Shown in pieces: positions 1 to 5,395 of a DNA stretch of 5,395 bases (positions within the stretch are counted from its first letter, which is position 1; each line of letters begins with the position of its first letter). The stretch is from the NCBI GenBank assembly GCA_000436475.1, contig FR886200.1, positions 65,696 through 71,090 on the forward strand. Reading direction: 5' to 3'. Made by a program: the position numbers and the translations under genes. The stretch is from Eubacterium sp. CAG:248. GTDB taxonomy: Bacteria; Bacillota; Clostridia; Lachnospirales; Lachnospiraceae. The notes under the pieces were generated by a model. It did no database searches and was not told the DNA's origin. It was given only the letters and a program-made list of their open reading frames with translations.

Positions 1-57
1 GCTTGAGTGTGCTACACTTGAAGCCCATTTTGTCTCCCTACTAAAAAGAAATTATGA

Positions 58-84
58 CCCTGTTTGTAACAAAGACAAACAGGG
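58..84 (-). terminator. Putative terminator of the CapA-family gene
   Basis: A perfect 10-bp inverted repeat (58-67 and 75-84, CCCTGTTTGT / ACAAACAGGG) with a 7-base loop begins 7 bases after the CapA stop codon. Read on the minus strand, the stem is followed by a T-rich stretch (TCATAATTTCTTTTT). The T-run does not start directly at the stem, so this is a moderate rather than strong rho-independent terminator. The plus-strand side has no T-tract, which supports the minus-strand orientation. Confidence 0.6.
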
Positions 85-91
85 GCATAGA

Positions 92-1291
92 TTATTTCAC
101 CTGTGTAACCACTCCACTATCATCTACATTTGCATTAATACTAACCTTGTTAAGCAGACTGAATATCCTGTCTTTGTCTGAATCCTCAGTACATATTCGA
201 GTTACACAGCCTGAAAGCGTTCCATCCTGTACTGCTGGAACTACTGATACATCTACTTTTCTTTCTGTATCATCATCACCACTTATCCTTATATTAACTA
301 GCATAGTGTCAACATTGTATTCATCAAACCAGAAATTTCCAAGGCTATAGAATATTGGCTTATCTTCATAATACTCTATTCCCTGAAGGCAGTGGCTGTG
401 ACCACCTATTATTATGTCTGCACCAGCATCTATATAATCTCTCGCTGTTGACCTCTGAACCTCTTCAAGAACTGTTGTATGCTCTGTTCCCCAGTGAACA
501 ACCGCTATTACATAGTCGGCATTTTCTTTTGCTTCTTTAATAGTCTGTATGAACAGCTCTGTATCATAACATCTTAGTATTCCTGGAGTTGAATCTGTAG
601 CTTGTGGTGTCATCTTATATTTTTCTGCCCTTGAAGCTGCCACTATCGCTATCTTTTTACCATCAACTGTTGCATAATATGGCTTCATAGCCTCATCAAG
701 ATTCTTACCGGCTCCTACATAAGGTATTCCAACAGCTTCAAGTGCTGCAAATGTATCATTCATGGCATCGGCACCATAATCATACACATGATTATTGGCA
801 AGCTGTGCAACATCTACGCCTAGCAAATTAAGCACCTTCGCTCTTTCTGGTTTAGCCCTGAAAGTCCACATTTTATTAGGCAATGGCTGCCCTCTGTCAC
901 TATAACAGAACTCATTATTTACAAGCGTTATATCTGCAGCCTTCATATATTTTATGAGTTCAGGCGATATACACTTTGTTATATCTCCATCATTTTTATC
1001 CAGTTCCTTTGTTGTCGGCTCACCCTCAGCAAGATTAATATCTCCTGTAAATGTCAATGTTATATCATAAGGATGTACATCTCTTGTTGTTACTTCCTCT
1101 GTTACAACTTCACTGCTGTTGTTTTTGTTATCAATATCAGCCGCTGTCTCTGATGATTTTCCACATCCTGTAAGCAGGAGCGTACCTGACATTGTTATGC
1201 ATGCTAACATTGCTATATTCTTTTTAATATTCTTTTTAATATTTTCTCTCATTGCACTCTTTAGTTTACTTACATAATTATGTTTTATCAT
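92..1291 (-). CDS. CapA family lipoprotein (PGA_cap metallophosphatase-like)
   Basis: This 399-residue protein belongs to the CapA/PgsA-like family (PGA_cap domain, calcineurin-like metallophosphoesterase fold). CapA/PgsA members act in poly-gamma-glutamate synthesis or export, but many stand-alone homologues have no proven substrate. An n-region rich in Lys and Asn (1-25) and a hydrophobic core (26-40) lead to the lipobox LTGC, predicting lipidation at Cys43 and an extracytoplasmic location. A Ser/Glu/Asn/Thr-rich linker (44-72) follows. Family motifs are then in order: FTGD (81-84), NNE (125-127), ANNH (165-168), VGAGKN (192-197), HWGTEH (266-271), GGHSH (296-300) and SLGNF (316-320); the Asp, Asn and His residues are the likely metal or substrate ligands. 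The start at 1291 is chosen because GGAG lies 7 bases upstream; Met14 would also leave a workable signal peptide but has only a weak site. No capB, capC or capE lies in the window, so calling it a capsule gene is not justified. The family call is firm, the role is not. Confidence 0.92.
   Translation of the reverse strand: MIKHNYVSKLKSAMRENIKKNIKKNIAMLACITMSGTLLLTGCGKSSETAADIDNKNNSSEVVTEEVTTRDVHPYDITLTFTGDINLAEGEPTTKELDKNDGDITKCISPELIKYMKAADITLVNNEFCYSDRGQPLPNKMWTFRAKPERAKVLNLLGVDVAQLANNHVYDYGADAMNDTFAALEAVGIPYVGAGKNLDEAMKPYYATVDGKKIAIVAASRAEKYKMTPQATDSTPGILRCYDTELFIQTIKEAKENADYVIAVVHWGTEHTTVLEEVQRSTARDYIDAGADIIIGGHSHCLQGIEYYEDKPIFYSLGNFWFDEYNVDTMLVNIRISGDDDTERKVDVSVVPAVQDGTLSGCVTRICTEDSDKDRIFSLLNKVSINANVDDSGVVTQVK
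1215..1243. repeat. 12-bp in-frame tandem repeat in CapA signal peptide
   Basis: The 12-bp unit ATATTCTTTTTA occurs twice in a row without mismatch (1215-1226, 1227-1238), followed by a partial third copy (1239-1243). On the minus strand it encodes NIKK-NIKK-NI in the positively charged n-region of the lipoprotein signal peptide. Because the period is a multiple of three, gain or loss of a unit would change charge and length without breaking the frame. Confidence 0.85.
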
Positions 1292-1298
1292 ACAATAA

Positions 1299-1302
1299 CT
1301 CC
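1299..1302 (-). promoter_or_regulatory. Ribosome binding site of CapA-family gene
   Basis: On the minus strand GGAG lies 7 bases before the ATG at 1291. It decides the start in favour of this ATG over the in-frame Met at 1252, which is preceded only by a weak AAGAG-like stretch. Confidence 0.75.
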
Positions 1303-1317
1303 ATTCGACATTTACTT

Positions 1318-1345
1318 ATTCTATCTATCATCAATAGTTCTACAA
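1318..1345 (-). promoter_or_regulatory. Candidate sigma-A promoter of CapA-family gene
   Basis: On the minus strand a TAGAAT box (1318-1323, 5 of 6 to TATAAT) sits 16 bases downstream of TTGTAG (1340-1345, only 3 of 6 to TTGACA). It would give a leader of roughly 20 bases carrying the GGAG site. It lies between the upstream terminator-like hairpin and the gene, where a promoter is expected. The -35 match is poor and the region is AT-rich, so a chance match is possible. Confidence 0.35.
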
Positions 1346-1371
1346 TTAAGATGAAAGATATTATTTAACAA

Positions 1372-1412
1372 AAGCTGTAATATGAATCCAATGTTCATTC
1401 ATATCACAGCTT
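1372..1412 (-). terminator. 16-bp inverted repeat, likely terminator behind the small gene
   Basis: The arms 1372-1387 and 1397-1412 (AAGCTGTAATATGAAT / ATTCATATCACAGCTT) pair over 16 positions with one A-C mismatch and a 9-base loop. On the minus strand the stem runs into TTTTGTT, the expected tail of a rho-independent terminator; the plus-strand side has no T-tract. It lies 165 bases after the stop of the 80-codon gene and 80 bases before the CapA start. It therefore most likely separates the two units, but a role in the CapA leader cannot be excluded. Confidence 0.6.
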
Positions 1413-1577
1413 GCCTGTACCATGTGTACATATAGTATCACCATATAACATCTTTATTATCTTTATTATTTTATAATCCTATTACTTTGCTATTTTATAG
1501 TCTTATTATGATGTCCTGGTCAAAAACCACCGACTTTGATACCTACGGATTGTTTATTGCTACGCACTTCTACAATC

Positions 1578-1820
1578 CTACCCAATATTCTCATGATTCT
1601 GTTCCAATAAATTCTTAGCCTTTTCAAAAGAATCCATATGAACAAGAATGTCACACTTCGCATTCTTATCATTGTTAAGGAATCTTAATAGGCCTGTATG
1701 AAACTTCCATCTCTCAAAATATGAAATATTATTCTTTCTAAGCACCTTCTCTATCTTTTTGCATTCATCCTTAGAAACATCCGAACGAATAACTCTCTCC
1801 ATTGTAGAAACTTCACTCAT
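1578..1820 (-). CDS. Small hypothetical protein, DUF2007-like
   Basis: This 80-residue, charged, soluble protein has no signal peptide or membrane segment. I do not recognise it with certainty. Its layout is a helix rich in Lys and Glu (about 16-29, KDECKKIEKVLRKN), a short strand around ISYFER (32-37), a central FHTGLLRF stretch (40-47), a strand CDILVHM (56-62) and a final helix (64-74, SFEKAKNLLEQ). This order of helix, 'N-I-x-Y' strand, 'ILV' strand and a closing helix with A-x-x-L-L resembles the DUF2007 'putative signal transducing protein' group. That is a resemblance by eye and implies no known reaction. The start at 1820 is set by GAGGTG 7 bases upstream; Met7 has no such site. It appears monocistronic: a promoter lies just upstream and a hairpin lies between it and the CapA gene. 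The gene is probably real; its function is unknown. Confidence 0.75.
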   Translation of the reverse strand: MSEVSTMERVIRSDVSKDECKKIEKVLRKNNISYFERWKFHTGLLRFLNNDKNAKCDILVHMDSFEKAKNLLEQNHENIG

Positions 1821-1827
1821 AACCCGA

Positions 1828-1834
1828 CACCTCT
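1828..1834 (-). promoter_or_regulatory. Ribosome binding site of the 80-codon gene
   Basis: AGAGGTG on the minus strand, 7 bases before the ATG at 1820, is a good Shine-Dalgarno match. It is the main argument that this short frame is a true gene and that translation starts at the first rather than the seventh Met. Confidence 0.75.
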
Positions 1835-1847
1835 CATCATCTTCACC

Positions 1848-1875
1848 TTTATACTTTTAGATTTTATCACATCAA
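1848..1875 (-). promoter_or_regulatory. Likely sigma-A promoter of the 80-codon gene
   Basis: On the minus strand TTGATG (1870-1875, 4 of 6 to TTGACA) and TATAAA (1848-1853, 5 of 6 to TATAAT) are separated by 16 bases. Transcription would start near 1841, giving a leader of about 20 bases that holds the AGAGGTG site. The spacing and position fit well; the AT-rich surroundings lower the weight of the match. Confidence 0.55.
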
Positions 1876-2051
1876 TTCTAAAAAATCCACTTAAAATAAT
1901 TAGGTAAATTATGATAGATACAATCATTTTATAATATCTTTTATCATTTATATGACTTTTGATTAATTATCGTATTTAATTATTGTAAAATATTTTATAT
2001 GTACTTTTTATAAAAAAGCACATTCAAATAACACATAATTCTCTATAAAAA

Positions 2052-2129
2052 CAATTTCTACAAAAGCAATTTCCACAAAAGCAATTTCCACAAAAAACAA
2101 TTTTCACAAAAAACAATTTCCACAAAAAA
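2052..2129. repeat. Tandem array of five 15-16 bp units
   Basis: Five adjoining units of the form CAATTTCCACAAAAR occur at 2052-2066, 2067-2081, 2082-2097, 2098-2113 and 2114-2129. Differences are one T/C change each in units 1 and 4 and the length of the closing A-run (AAAAG in the first two, AAAAAA in the last three). A degenerate further copy may precede them at about 2036-2051. Read on the minus strand, each unit is a T-run followed by GTGGAAATTG, and the first T-run is the U-tract of the lyase terminator. There are no spacers between units. Confidence 0.9.
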
Positions 2130-2163
2130 CAACCGTTTTATGGATTAACCATAAAACGGTTGT
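2129..2163 (-). terminator. Rho-independent terminator of the pectate lyase gene
   Basis: A perfect 15-bp inverted repeat (2129-2143 and 2149-2163; core AACCGTTTTATGG / CCATAAAACGGTT) encloses a 5-base loop. On the minus strand the stem is followed directly by a T-run (TGTTTTTTG). It starts 35 bases after the lyase stop codon. The plus-strand side lacks a T-run, so it acts on the lyase transcript. Confidence 0.93.
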
Positions 2164-2198
2164 CTTATACTATATATTAGGTATATTAGGATATAAAC

Positions 2199-5100
2199 TT
2201 ATTTAACACTGTTCTTCTTTCTCTTTACTTCATAGAAGCATACACCACCAAGGGCAAGAACACTAAGTACGATTAATACAACATAGAGTGCTGTATTAGC
2301 CTTATCTCCTGTAGGTACTGGAGTACCGATTGTAGGATTTAATGACTTAGTTAACTTCTCTATTGAGAAATCAGCACCAACTCCTGCTGGAGCCTTATCT
2401 GTAAGCTTAAAGATGTTACCAAGTGCTATTGTACCATCAGCATTTCTTACAATACCTGCTACTGATTTATTACCATCTAATATAGATGAGTAATCAAGAC
2501 TTGCAAACCAGTCTGCTGAAACTGTTGTTACTGCTTCACCAGCTGCTGGTGTGTTGAATGAAGTCTTAGAAGCTGTATCCCAGTAGAAGTTTGTTGCTTT
2601 ATATATCTTTGTTAAATCCTGTGAACCAACTGGTTTGATATTTTCTGCAACATCTTCTTTAGCTGTTCTAAATGATATTACTCCTGTAGCTTCAAAATCT
2701 GTATTCTTAGCTGAATTTGTATAGAATGCTACGTTAGCACCCTGATTGTTAATTGATGTACAATTCTTTACCTTGATATCTGGGCATGAGTTAGAATCAA
2801 TACCCTTTGCCTTGTTTGCAAATGCTATTGAATTCTCAAGTACGTGTGAACCAGGCATGCTGTCTCCACCCATCTTGAATCCATTACCATTACCTGCGTT
2901 AGTTCCATCCTCAAGATATCCGTTAGCATATGCTATAGAGTTCTTGATAGTTACTGAACCGATAGAACCTGTCTGAACCTTTGCGAAAAGATCCCATCCA
3001 TCATCTGCATTGTGATGGGCGATACAGCCATCAAATACGTTTCCGTCACCTACTGTAAGCTTAGCTGCGAATCCGTCTGCATCTTCATAACCCTTATCTG
3101 CATTACCATATGATGTACAGTTAAGGATTAAGTTGTATGAAGGCCATTCAGCATATGTATCTGTTACATTTAATCTGCTGATCTGAAGTCCTGTGTTACC
3201 ATTGTGATATGTTTCAATCTGGTCTAATGTGTTGTGGCTTCCTGAAACCTGAAGTCCCTTCTGTCCATCTGCTGAACCTGTTACATCAAAGCCCTTGAAG
3301 TACCAGTAATCACCACCGATAGTCATACCTGTACAGAGTCCCTGGAAGTCAATAACTGGACGAGTCTTTGCATCTGGATCTGCTACCATGTATATCATCT
3401 GATCTGCTGTACCATTGATACCTCTTGCAATCTTTAATGGTGATTCAAGCTTATATGTACCTTCTGTAAGAACAATCTGCTGTGAAGGCATTACATACTT
3501 AACAGCATCATAGATGCTCATAGGATCTTCCTTAGAACCTGAACCCTTTGCATCTGGTGCAACCCAGATAGACTGACCTGCTTCACCGAATGTCTTATAA
3601 GTTACTGTATGATCAATAACTACTGTTTCATAAGATTCCATTGCTGAATATTCGCCATTTGGCTTATATCCTTCTGCTGGTGTAAAGTTTATCTTATATT
3701 CATTCTTACCCTTGTTAAGTGTTACACTAGCTGGCTTAACAAGTGTATCTGCCTTTACTTCTACATCAGAAACAACAACTTCTCCATTAGCATCCTCGAT
3801 TGATAATGTACCATCACAGTTTGCTGAGAATAAGAATTCATAATCAGCACTACCTGTTGCTGTAGCAGATTGTACATATGTGTTAACTGACACCTTTTCA
3901 ATAGGTCTTTCTTCTGCTGGTGCATCTTCCTTAGGATCAATTGTTGTAAATGTTATATCTGAGAATGTTGCTGTTGCATTTCTTGATGCAAAGAAACCTG
4001 CATATACATAATCAGAATCAATTCTTTCAAGTGCCTCAGTATCATAATACTTCTTTGTTGTTGAATATGAACCATCTGCTGACTCATAAGTTACAAAGTA
4101 ACCTGTATTATTCTTCTGGATTGTAAGGTACATCTCTGTTATATCTCCAGCATCTGCTGGTGTATTAGTAGAGTTACCTATTATATTCTTAGCTTCTGGA
4201 TATCTCTGCTCAAGTGGATAAGATGTTGACTTAAAGTTCGCCTGAACAGTTGCTGTATCATTAGCTTCAATAGCAGCAATGTTGTCCTTTGTCACGCCTG
4301 TCTTTTCCTGTGATGCAAGACCAAGCTTCTGAGATATCTTTGTTGCCGAACTATCAGTTGTTACTTCTTTTGTTTCTTCATTCCAGTAATATTCTGTCTT
4401 AGAAGCTACTGCCATATAAGAGTTGTTCCATCCAGAACCACCTAACTTATCAGCTGCCATAAGACCGAAGCCTTCCTGTCCGTTTGATAATGTCCAAGAA
4501 TCAACTGTTACTTTAGCTCTTAATGTGAAGTTCTGTGATGCAGGAACTTCTGTATAGTAGAATGATAAACCATCAAATGAAGCTGGTACTAACTTACCAC
4601 TTTTACTCTTAATTGTTACCTTGCCTTCATTAGCAGAACCTGTGAAGCTGTCCTTAGATGAGCTTGCGCCGTTACCATAAGTAATCTGTCCCCACTTCTG
4701 CTGTGCTTCTTTTGTTACCTTGATTGTTGCTTCCTTAGATGTTGTTGAGTCTTCACCTCTCTTAGCAACTACTCTTACTGAATATTCAGAACCTACTGTA
4801 AGTCCCTTTATAGTAGCCTCTGTCTTATCTGCTGCATCTAATGATGCCCAGTTTTTGCCATCATTTGAGTATTCAACAGCATATGATGTAGCTTCTTTAA
4901 CTGCTGACCATTCTACAGCAACACTTCCGTTACCTTTGTTGTAAATGCTGCCTATAGCAGATGTTGCTAATGGGAGTACAAAATCTGCTGTCTTTGTTTC
5001 TGCTCCTGTCTTGTCTGCTTCGCCATCACGAACTGCCTTGATTGAGAATGTATATTTACCTGATGCACTTGGAGTAAATGTAACATTTGCTCCTGTTGTG

Positions 5101-5395
5101 TCCTTTGCATAACTTTCTGAAGCTACTTCCTTACCTGCTTCATCTGTCATAGTAACTACAACACTATCAGCACCATCATAACCAATAACCATTGTAAATG
5201 GAACTGTTATCTTACCATCCTTTGATGTTACTTCACCAAGTACTGGTGCAGCTATACCGCTCCAGTCAGCTCTTGCTGGTCTTTCTCCACCTGATGTCTG
5301 AGTAGCAACCGCTTTTAGGATTCTTACACCTCTGTTATTCTCTCCATCCTTTGGTGCTATGATTGAATATGTACCTGCTACAAGATTAGTGTACT
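2199..5395 (-). CDS. Secreted, surface-anchored PL9 pectate lyase (5' end outside window)
   Basis: The last 1064 residues of a large extracellular pectate lyase are visible. PL9 enzymes cut polygalacturonate by Ca-dependent beta-elimination. The frame is open from the stop at 2199 to the window edge; Met at 5192 is internal, with 67 codons before it and no ribosome site. Residue numbers here count from that Met. Modules are: a beta-rich Ig-like domain (about -35 to 72); fibronectin type III (73-160, with VEW, GLTVGSEYSVRV); a beta-rich module of about 250 residues (165-420), possibly a jelly-roll carbohydrate-binding domain; a second beta-rich linker domain (430-535); the PL9 right-handed beta-helix (540-850); a C-terminal cap (855-945); PVPTGD (958-963); a membrane segment (968-987); and a KRKK tail. 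The expected Ca ligands are Asp706, Asp730, Asp731 and Asp734 (DDGWD) and the catalytic base is Lys773 (GNGFKMGG), spaced as I recall for Dickeya Pel9A. It is followed by its own terminator. The PL9 call is strong; the binding roles of the other modules are inferred. Confidence 0.93.
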   Translation of the reverse strand, partial: YTNLVAGTYSIIAPKDGENNRGVRILKAVATQTSGGERPARADWSGIAAPVLGEVTSKDGKITVPFTMVIGYDGADSVVVTMTDEAGKEVASESYAKDTTGANVTFTPSASGKYTFSIKAVRDGEADKTGAETKTADFVLPLATSAIGSIYNKGNGSVAVEWSAVKEATSYAVEYSNDGKNWASLDAADKTEATIKGLTVGSEYSVRVVAKRGEDSTTSKEATIKVTKEAQQKWGQITYGNGASSSKDSFTGSANEGKVTIKSKSGKLVPASFDGLSFYYTEVPASQNFTLRAKVTVDSWTLSNGQEGFGLMAADKLGGSGWNNSYMAVASKTEYYWNEETKEVTTDSSATKISQKLGLASQEKTGVTKDNIAAIEANDTATVQANFKSTSYPLEQRYPEAKNIIGNSTNTPADAGDITEMYLTIQKNNTGYFVTYESADGSYSTTKKYYDTEALERIDSDYVYAGFFASRNATATFSDITFTTIDPKEDAPAEERPIEKVSVNTYVQSATATGSADYEFLFSANCDGTLSIEDANGEVVVSDVEVKADTLVKPASVTLNKGKNEYKINFTPAEGYKPNGEYSAMESYETVVIDHTVTYKTFGEAGQSIWVAPDAKGSGSKEDPMSIYDAVKYVMPSQQIVLTEGTYKLESPLKIARGINGTADQMIYMVADPDAKTRPVIDFQGLCTGMTIGGDYWYFKGFDVTGSADGQKGLQVSGSHNTLDQIETYHNGNTGLQISRLNVTDTYAEWPSYNLILNCTSYGNADKGYEDADGFAAKLTVGDGNVFDGCIAHHNADDGWDLFAKVQTGSIGSVTIKNSIAYANGYLEDGTNAGNGNGFKMGGDSMPGSHVLENSIAFANKAKGIDSNSCPDIKVKNCTSINNQGANVAFYTNSAKNTDFEATGVISFRTAKEDVAENIKPVGSQDLTKIYKATNFYWDTASKTSFNTPAAGEAVTTVSADWFASLDYSSILDGNKSVAGIVRNADGTIALGNIFKLTDKAPAGVGADFSIEKLTKSLNPTIGTPVPTGDKANTALYVVLIVLSVLALGGVCFYEVKRKKNSVK

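Larger units (their letters stand above)
1821..2198. other. 378-base intergenic region, very AT-rich
   Basis: No credible coding frame is present on either strand. From right to left it holds the lyase terminator (2129-2163), a five-unit tandem repeat (2052-2129), a very AT-rich stretch (about 1880-2050) containing a near-palindrome CTTTTTA/TAAAAAAG at 2004-2018, and the promoter and ribosome binding site of the 80-codon gene. A second, weaker promoter-like pair is possible in the AT-rich part (TTTACA with ATTAAT 16 bases on, minus strand, near 1970-2000), but such matches are common in DNA of this composition. Confidence 0.7.

Noticed and set aside
54..350. Plus-strand open frame of 98 codons
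   Set aside because: It lies almost entirely inside the CapA gene on the opposite strand, runs through the terminator hairpin, has no ribosome site and has a composition typical of antisense reading (many Ser, Thr, Leu).
355..540. Plus-strand open frame of 61 codons
   Set aside because: It is antisense to the conserved metal-motif region of the CapA gene, with no ribosome site and low-complexity Leu/His sequence.
1450..1467. 9-bp tandem duplication ATCTTTATT in the gap before the CapA gene
   Set aside because: Two copies in a very AT-rich stretch are expected by chance or slippage, and nothing nearby gives them a role.
1513..1534. Short imperfect hairpin GTC-TGGT / ACCA-GAC behind the small gene
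   Set aside because: Seven interrupted pairs and no T-tract after the stem on the minus strand make it too weak to call.
1547..1578. 7-bp inverted repeat GGATTGT/ACAATCC as terminator of the small gene
   Set aside because: The loop is 18 bases and no T-tract follows on the minus strand; the 1372-1412 stem is a better candidate.
2004..2018. Palindrome CTTTTTA/TAAAAAAG as an operator or bidirectional terminator
   Set aside because: It consists almost only of A and T in AT-rich DNA, has almost no loop and is not next to a gene end, so it carries little information.
2052..2129. CRISPR array
   Set aside because: The units are only 15-16 bp and directly adjoin one another with no spacers, and no cas gene is in view.
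2746..2976. Plus-strand open frame of 76 codons
   Set aside because: It is antisense to the PL9 catalytic domain, whose motifs are intact on the other strand.
4720..4944. Plus-strand open frame of 74 codons
   Set aside because: It is antisense to the fibronectin type III domain of the lyase and is Ser/Ala/Thr-rich shadow sequence.

Overview
The window is AT-rich. Its Gram-positive-style features include strong GGAG/GAGGTG ribosome binding sites, a lipoprotein signal peptide and a C-terminal wall/membrane anchor on a secreted enzyme. Together with a PL9-type pectate lyase, these suggest a gut or rumen Clostridia of the Lachnospiraceae type, for example a pectin-degrading Lachnospira/Eubacterium eligens-like organism. 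This placement is inferred from protein style and base composition, not from a database match.

All three real genes lie on the minus strand, so the window reads right to left. From the right edge to about 2199 is the 3' part of a very large gene for a secreted, multi-modular, surface-anchored pectate lyase of polysaccharide lyase family 9. Its 5' end is outside the window: the frame stays open from the stop to base 5395, and the Met codon at 5192 is internal. It ends in a transmembrane anchor with a basic tail and is followed by a textbook 15-bp rho-independent terminator (2129-2163). Directly behind that terminator is a short tandem array of five 15-16 bp units, the most curious non-coding feature here.

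A very AT-rich spacer follows, with a likely sigma-A promoter for a small 80-codon gene (1578-1820) of unknown function that resembles DUF2007-like small alpha/beta proteins. A 286-base gap follows, holding a 16-bp inverted repeat that reads as a terminator on the minus strand. Then comes a 399-residue CapA-family (PGA_cap metallophosphatase-like) lipoprotein (92-1291), with its own ribosome binding site, a candidate promoter and a hairpin terminator just past the stop.

Each gene seems to be its own transcription unit, because terminator-like hairpins separate them. The sequence does not show that the three work together. The lyase would cut homogalacturonan at the cell surface, the CapA protein is an extracytoplasmic lipoprotein probably linked to envelope or capsule polymers, and the small protein is cytoplasmic. 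I see no CRISPR, tRNA, rRNA, insertion sequence or defence system, and no convincing undescribed multi-gene system. The points most worth following are the repeat array joined to the lyase terminator, the large uncharacterised beta-rich modules of the lyase, and the 12-bp in-frame repeat in the CapA signal peptide.
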